Of a stretch of 64,000 bases of DNA, positions 57,856 through 64,000 are shown one piece after another; positions within the stretch are counted from its first letter, which is position 1; each line of letters opens with the position of its first letter. The DNA lies in assembly GCA_958450365.1 (NCBI GenBank), contig CAUEEP010000922.1, positions 992,001 to 1,056,000 on the forward strand, given 5' to 3'. Position numbers and translations under genes: made by a program. A model generated the notes under the pieces. That model worked only from the letters and a program-made list of their open reading frames with translations. It searched no databases and had not been told where the DNA came from. The stretch comes from Mesorhabditis belari (taxonomy: Eukaryota > Nematoda > Chromadorea > Rhabditida > Rhabditidae).

Positions 57856-59560
57856 ATGTAAATGGAATCAAAATCAATGGAAACAAGAAAATTTGACAAA
57901 AGAAGATGAGTAAAATGGAGATGTTTTCAAGAAATGAATTTCCCCTTCATTGAATTGATCTCTTTGTGTAGAAATTTCTTCTTTTTAAATCTCTAAATCT
58001 ATTGAAAAAAAGGCTTTCCAAATAGTTTCATTTGATTTCAAATCGGGCATAAATTAATCCCCACTCGACAAATTTTTTTTTGTTTTTCAAATAAAATGAA
58101 ATATAGAAAAGGATCTTTTCAGAAAAGGATTTTTTCGAATTTCCCTTCAGAGAATTCCTTGAGGATTATTTGGATGGAATCAATGGGAAAAAGGGGGAAA
58201 AGATTAGTAAAATCTTTTGGGAAATGAAAAGAAAATGATAGTTTCGTTTGAAAATTGAGGAATTTTAATGGGGAAGAGGTGAGATTATCGAATTTTTAGC
58301 GGGCAAATCGAGGAAAACCATTCAAAATCGTTAAAAACCATTTAAAAATCATTAAAAACCATTAAAAATCATCAAAAAATCGTTCAAAATCATTCAAAAT
58401 CATTCAAAACCATTAAAAACCATCAAAAAACCATTCAAAACCATTAAAAACCATTAAAAGCCATTCAAAATCATTAAAAACAGCAATTTCCTTGAGGAGA
58501 ACTTTGAAAAAGCACAAATTTTTCTTCAATTTTTCAAAAAGCAAAGAAATTTCGATGAGAAAATTGCAGAAAGGCGAAGCTTTTCGTCTAGAAAAAGGTG
58601 TTTTTGTGCTTTTAGTGGGAAATTTTTAATGAAAATCTGAATTTCTATAGGTGATGATTAGGGGGAAAGTGAAAGGAGAGCTTGTGAAAGGAGAGCTTTT
58701 GAAAGGGGGAATTTCGAGGAAATTTCGAGGCATTTTGAAGAATTGAAGAAAAATTCATGATTTTTGTTGCTAATTTAATGCAAAAGAGAGCTCAAGTTCT
58801 GGCTTTTTCCATGCAAATCAAAGCTAATTTTGTTAGGAAAGGGAAATCAATGAGAATGGAGATGGAGATAAAGATGGAGATGAAGATGGAGATGAAAATG
58901 AAGCTGGAAATGAAAATGAAAAGCTGATCGGGAAAAATGCGCAAAGATCCGCAATTGCAAGGCGACTTTTGAAGCAAAACCCTTTCTTGGACTCTTGGAC
59001 GTGCGCCAGATGGCTGGCGGGGAAAGTTGTTAGTTTGTTGTTAGTTTGTTGCTAATTTATTGCTAATTTATTGTTGCTAATTGAATGTTAGTCTGCAAGA
59101 GAAGCTTCTGGAACAAATTTTCGAGAAATCAAACAGAAAAAAAAAAACAAAATTCAATTTTTTAACAGATTTTTTTCGATTTTCTAATGAAAATTGCAAA
59201 ACAAAATCGTAAAAACAAAAAAATTAAGCGGAAATTTCCGCTTTTTCGTTCACCTGATGGAGCCCAATTAACAAGGAGAATTGTAGTTCGGGAACTTTGA
59301 TTGAAAAGAATATCAAATTCCCCCCGGGGAAAACGCTTATTTTGTAATAAATTTTGTGACGAAAATTGATGGATTTCAAAGATTTCTGTTAGTTTTTGCT
59401 TTTTGCGGAAAACGGATTATTTTGTTCCTACTTTCGGCCAATTCTGGCTCGTAATCCGCTGATTTTGAGAAAACAACTTTCACCACTTTGTGGAAATCGA
59501 AGAAAGAGAAAGAAATAGCAATGAATGGTATTAAAAAAAATAGCAATAAATGATTTTTGA
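57856..59560. other. intergenic, simple repeats, no gene seen
   Basis: AACCATTAAAAATCATTCAA arrays at 58315-58485 and GAGATGGAGATAAAGATGGA at 58855-58925. No coding exon. Confidence 0.6.
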
Positions 59561-59564
59561 AAGC

Positions 59565-60006
59565 AGCTAGCGGACTCGAACCACGGCCATTTGGGAGCCG
59601 AGCGGGGCTGGGAGCCGAGCACGCTAGCCACTAGGCCAGAGACGTTTGCAAGAGCGAGAAAAAAAGCCCTTTAGACCGATAAAGAAAAAAAGACCGATAA
59701 AGGCCTAGATTCAAGGAAAGGCACAAATTTGAATTTGAAAAAAACTGCGAACTAGCGGACCCGAACCATGGTGGTTTGGGAGTCGAGTGCACTTTGGGGT
59801 CGAGCACGCTTACCACTAGGCCATCGGAGACGTTTAGAAGAGCGAGAAAAAAAGCCCTTTCAAATACCGATCAAAGCCTAGACTCAAAGTAAAGGCAAAA
59901 CAATTTGTTGTGAAAAAAACTGCGAGGTAGCGGACCCGAACCATGATGGTTTCGGAGCCGAGCTCATCTTGGAGTCAAAAGCGCTAGCCACTCGGCCACC
60001 AACGAC
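59565..60006 (-). repeat. three tandem tRNA-like copies
   Basis: Minus-strand copies at about 59565-59645, 59745-59826 and 59928-60006, spaced about 180 bp. Each has TGGCCTAGTGG(C/T)TA-type D-arm sequence, one or two CTCGGCTCCCAA-type blocks that would place CCC in an anticodon loop, and a GTTCG(A/G)GTCCGCTA T-arm region. The central part is duplicated inside each unit, so the standard cloverleaf does not form. Spacer sequence is also shared (AAGAGCGAGAAAAAAAGCCC). Confidence 0.6.
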
Positions 60007-60930
60007 GTGTGCAAGAGCGAGAAAAAAGGCCCTTTCAAACGTTGATTCAAACGTTGATTAAAGCCGAAACTCTCCAAAAATATTCTCCAAACGGTGAAAA
60101 ACAGTAACAATCTTTCGGAGACGAAAATACAATTACAGAAATTCTTTTCCCAATGAATGCCAATTATATTTCTTTCGTATTTGAAAAGATTTGCGAGAAA
60201 TTGCCATTTTTGCCGAACTTTTGTTTTAAAAACATCAGAAACAGCTGAAATTTGAGAGAAAAAAGATTCTTTTGGAATTTTTGCAAAAAGCTGTTTTTGG
60301 CACAAATGAATCGAATTTTCGCTGAATTTAGAAGGAAAAGGAGAGAAAATAAAGCGATTTGGGTCAGTGTCGCTTGTTTTTCTAATATAGAATCTAATAC
60401 TCAATATAGGCTTTTGAAAAAAAAGTGATGAATTGGGAAATTGGAAACAAATGAGAATGTTTTGGAATGCGGATGGGAAAGGGGAAAAGGGGAAAAGGGT
60501 GAGTGAGTTCGCATGTTTTTGGGGATTATCGTTGCAGAAATTCGAGGGGAAATGCTCGCCTTTGCTCGCCTTTTTGCTGCAACGTTTCCCGGTTTAGTTA
60601 CCTCTAATCATCAACTCTAATCATTCAACTTTCAACTCTAATCAACTTTTTGACTTAAAACTATTCGAAATTCCACTGTAATAGGCTTAAATTTGTTTGT
60701 TTTTTTAAAAAAAAGCAAAAGACTTTGTCGGCAGCGGGACTCGAACAAACCGCAAAGCGCAAAGCGCAAAGAGTTTTGTAGTACTACACACTATTTGGAA
60801 TACCCATATCCGACTGGTGTTTGCAGTTGGCTAAACGTGAGCCCCAGTTTGACAAATTACTGTATTCAGTTAAATGAACCGTGTGGTTGAAGGAAAAGAA
60901 AAGAAAGCTCAACAAAAACACTTGAAGAAC
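60007..60930. other. intergenic, one tRNA-like 3' end, no gene seen
   Basis: A T-arm-like GTTCGAGTCCCGCTGCCGAC lies on the minus strand at 60727-60748, similar to that at 34818. No coding exon. Confidence 0.5.
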
Positions 60931-60932
60931 AG

Positions 60933-61125
60933 TTGAAGAACAATTTGAAGAAGAACATAAAGAAAAAGAAAAATTGTAAAAAATCTGTAAGAAAGATCGT
61001 TCAAAGAAAGAAAGAAAGGAAGAAAGAAGAAAGAAAGAAGAAAGAAGAAAGAAGAAAGAAAGAAAGAAGAAAGAAAGGACTTCAAAGAAAGAAAGAAGAA
61101 AGAAGAAAAAAGAATTCAAATTTGA
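60933..61125. repeat. GAAAGAAAGAA microsatellite
   Basis: Purine-only tract of GAAA and GAAGAAA units. Confidence 0.9.
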
Positions 61126-61424
61126 AATCAACAAGAATTAGAGGGAATTCCTTTTGATTTTTGTGTCCCTTTTGTCCCAAAAAAGGTCTTTTCATAATCA
61201 TTCATTTGATTCATAAAAAGAGAGAAAAAAGAAAGATTCAAATTTCAAATGAAAAAAATGTTGGCTGTTGTTGATTTTGAAGGATAAAAGAAATAAGAGA
61301 AATGGGAAGGATTTCGCTTTAAAAAAAGACTTATTTGATTGATGCTTTTGAGCATACAAGAAAGATACAAGAAAGAATCATCGAAGAACTTTCGAAATTT
61401 TAATTCTAATTACGCTAGATCAAA

Positions 61425-62035
61425 AAAAGTACAGTAAGATTCCATAGAATTTAAGAAATTGATCTAAAGTAATCAAATTTGATTGAAATTTGATTGAAAT
61501 TTGATTGAAATTTGATTGAAATTTGAATCAAATTCAAATCAAATTTAAATCAGCTTCAAACCAAATTGAAAACACAGTAATTTACTTGACTTGAATTATG
61601 TTAATAAAATAAAAATGATTTTTTGAGGCATTAACAGCTTGGGTAACTAAGCCAAAAGTCCTAAAAAGGTTTGGTCAATCAAAAAAGTATAGTAAGACTC
61701 CATAGAATTGATAAATTGATTCAAAATTGAATCAAAATTGAATCAAAATGAATTCAAACCAAACTCAAATCAAATTCAAACCAAATTCAAATCGAATTCG
61801 AATCAAATTCAAATCAGCTTGAAACCAAATTGAAAACACAGTAATTTACTTGACTTGAATTATGTTAATAAAATAAAAATGATTTTTTGAAGCATTGGAT
61901 AACTAAGCCAAAAGTCCTAAAAAGGTTTGGTCAATCAAAAAAAAGTACAGTAGGATTCTCTAGAATGTAAGAAATTGATTCAAAATCAATTCAAAATCAA
62001 TTCCAAATCAATTCAAAATCAATTCAAAATAGAAC
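61425..62035. repeat. higher-order repeat, three units of about 245 bp
   Basis: Units share AAAAAAGTACAGTAAGATTC, then variable AATTCAAATCAAATT arrays, then CAGTAATTTACTTGACTTGA, ATTATGTTAATAAAATAAAA and CCAAAAGTCCTAAAAAGGTT. Confidence 0.85.
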
Positions 62036-62455
62036 TCACTAGAGAAATAAGTTTTTAATCTTTTATTTTCGAAAAACTAGGATTAGACTTGTAGAGAAAG
62101 CGGTTATTTTGTGAACACAAAAGATTCGTTCAAATTGAGAAAAGAAAAAAGAAAAAGAAAAGGGCCGGGTGCTGAATAATCATCATTCATCCATCTCTTT
62201 TTTTTCCTTTTTTTCCCTTATGGGACTAAATTGGGATTCGTTTTTCCCTTTTTTTTTCTTTCATCAAACTCTAGAATGTTATGGGAAAGTCGTTTTGTGA
62301 CGAAAGAAAAGAAAAGTTGCGTAAGTTTGCGAAATTAAAGTGAATAATTTCCGCATTGAAAACAGATTTCTAATCTAATCTATTGTTATTGCTATTGCTA
62401 TTGCTATTGCTGTTGCTAATGTTTAGATCTAAAAAAACAATTGATTAGAGATTTG
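62036..62455. other. intergenic, no gene seen
   Basis: AT- and T-rich DNA with a TTGCTATTGCTA run at 62385-62420. Confidence 0.5.
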
Positions 62456-62459
62456 AACA

Positions 62460-63095
62460 ACTAGCTAGTAAGCTAGTAGTCTGAGCGTTGATTGATTAGA
62501 GATTTGAAGCAGTTAGCAAGGTAGTAGTCGATCAGTTAAGTTAGTAGTCGATCAGTTAAGGTTAAGACTACCAGCGAGCAAGCTAGTAGTTGATTGATTA
62601 GAGATTTAAACCGGCTAGCAAGCTAGTAGTCGATCAATTAAGGTTAAGACTGCCAGCTAGTAAGCTAGTAGACCTAACCGTTGATTGATTAGAGATTTGA
62701 AGCAGCTAGCAAGCTAGTAGTCGATCAGCGAGCAAGCTAGTAGACCTAACCGTTGATTGATTAGAGATTTGAAGCAGCTAGCAAGCTAGTAGTCGATCAG
62801 CGAGCAAGCTAGTAGACCTAACCGTTGATTGATTAGAGATTTGAAGCAGCTAGCAAGCTAGTAGTCGATCAGCGAGCAAGCTAGTAGACCTAACCGTTGA
62901 TTGATTAGAGATTTGAAGCAGCTAGCAAGCTAGTAGTCGATCAGCGAGCAAGCTAGTAGACCTAACCGTTGATTGATTAGAGATTTGAAGCAGCTAGCAA
63001 GCTAGTAGTCGATCAGCGAGCAAGCTAGTAGACCTAACCGTTGATTGATTAGAGATTTAAACCAGCTAGCAAGCTACTAGTCGATCACTTAACCA
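62460..63095. repeat. 72-bp satellite array
   Basis: About five perfect units and four diverged flanking ones: CTAGTAGACCTAACCGTTGA, TTGATTAGAGATTTGAAGCA, GCTAGCAAGCTAGTAGTCGA, TCAGCGAGCAAG. The central units are identical and the outer ones differ, as expected for an array homogenised from its centre. Confidence 0.95.
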
Positions 63096-64000
63096 TTTAA
63101 CTTTAAAAAGAAAACAAACGAATCAATCGACGGCATTTGTTTTCAGCAAACAATTCAAGCAAACATTCAGCAAAGAAAACAATTTTTTTGAATAGAATAA
63201 CCGATTTCTTTTGAACTTTTCTTGAAAAGAAGCAAAAAAAAAAGAAAAATGTTTACAAAGCGATAAATGATAGAAAGAAAAAAGGAAAAGAGCCTTTATT
63301 TTTCTGTGTGCTCAAAAAAAACACTTTCAAGAATTAGAAAATTCTAGGGGAATTTATTGAAATAAAAATCTTAAATATGATGTAAATTTATCTAAATATG
63401 ATGATGATGATAAATATGATGAAGATCTAAATATGATGATGATGATGATCTAAATATGATGATGATGATGATCTTATGATGTAAATTTATCTAAATAGAA
63501 ATCTAAATAGAAATCTAATCGAAATAGAAATCGAAATAGAAATCGAAATCGAAATCGAAATCGAAATGAAATCGAAATAGAAATTTCTACGTCATTTTCC
63601 TCCATTGTGAATCCAATTTTCCTAACAAAGAGAAGGCTTTATCGAGTGAAATTCTTCTTATTTCTTTGTGAGAATTCGAATAATTCACGCGTCTAATATT
63701 GAAATATTGAAGGTTTCAAAAAGGAAAAGAGAAAAAAGGAGGGAGGAATTTTGAGAATTTCCCTTTAAAATGGCACTAATTGATAGGGAAATTGACCGCT
63801 GGGGAAATAAGAGAAATAAGAAATAATAAGAGAAATAAGAAATAAGAGAAATAAGAGAGATAACAGAAATAATAGAAATAATAGAAATAATAGAAATAAT
63901 AGAAATAAGAGAAAAAGATAGAAGAAAGGTGAGAAATTTGGCGATAAATTTTGTTGAATTGAAAAGAATTGGATTGAAAATAAACAAGTTGAATGTTAAT
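63096..64000. repeat. simple-sequence region to the right edge
   Basis: Arrays of ATGATGATGATCTAAATATG (63395-63475), AATAGAAATCGAAAT (63500-63585) and AGAGAAATAAG / AATAGAAAT (63805-63915). No gene seen. Confidence 0.7.

Overview
The window is eukaryotic, AT-rich and very repeat-rich, and most likely comes from a free-living rhabditid-type nematode. Genes are split into many short exons by GT-AG introns, several of about 45-60 bp. Pyrimidine-rich TTTCAG acceptors sit directly before start codons, as at trans-splice sites. Two neighbouring genes lie close enough to form an SL2-type operon. The recognisable proteins are a muscle alpha-actinin, an AKTIP/FTS-like E2 variant and a nematode-style F-box protein, together with mariner, hAT and Merlin-like DNA transposons.

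Layout. 1-6.2 kb: the 5' part of an alpha-actinin gene (minus strand, ten exons, 260 codons, running off the left edge), with a complete mariner element in its last visible intron. 6.2-15.9 kb: no convincing gene, but mini- and microsatellites, several inverted-repeat elements/MITEs, tRNA-like copies and a 392-bp direct duplication. 16-22.6 kb: a decayed hAT transposase, an intact single-exon F-box gene, duplicated fragments of another gene around it, and a frameshifted mariner fragment. 24-29.6 kb: two genes in tandem on the minus strand, a small putative mitochondrial membrane protein followed by the AKTIP-like gene. 29.8-32.6 kb: nested and foldback elements. 34.5-39.5 kb: a four-transmembrane protein gene (plus strand, seven exons) with a Merlin-like element in its large intron. 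41.3-42.1 kb: an isolated GC-rich island of unknown nature. 45-50.4 kb: a twelve-exon gene for an unrecognised low-complexity protein built from repeated ARLAQAFMGG-type exon modules. 51.2-52.2 kb: a small single-pass membrane protein gene. 55.5-57.1 kb: a five-exon minus-strand gene of unknown function. 57-64 kb: almost entirely tandem repeats and tRNA-like copies.

Exon structures were deduced by reading splice signals and checking phase across every junction. For the alpha-actinin and AKTIP-like genes, family similarity supports the model. For the four-TM, ARLAQAFMGG-repeat, small TM and 55-57 kb genes, the support is uninterrupted phase only. Gene functions are inferred from motifs remembered for the families; no database search was possible.
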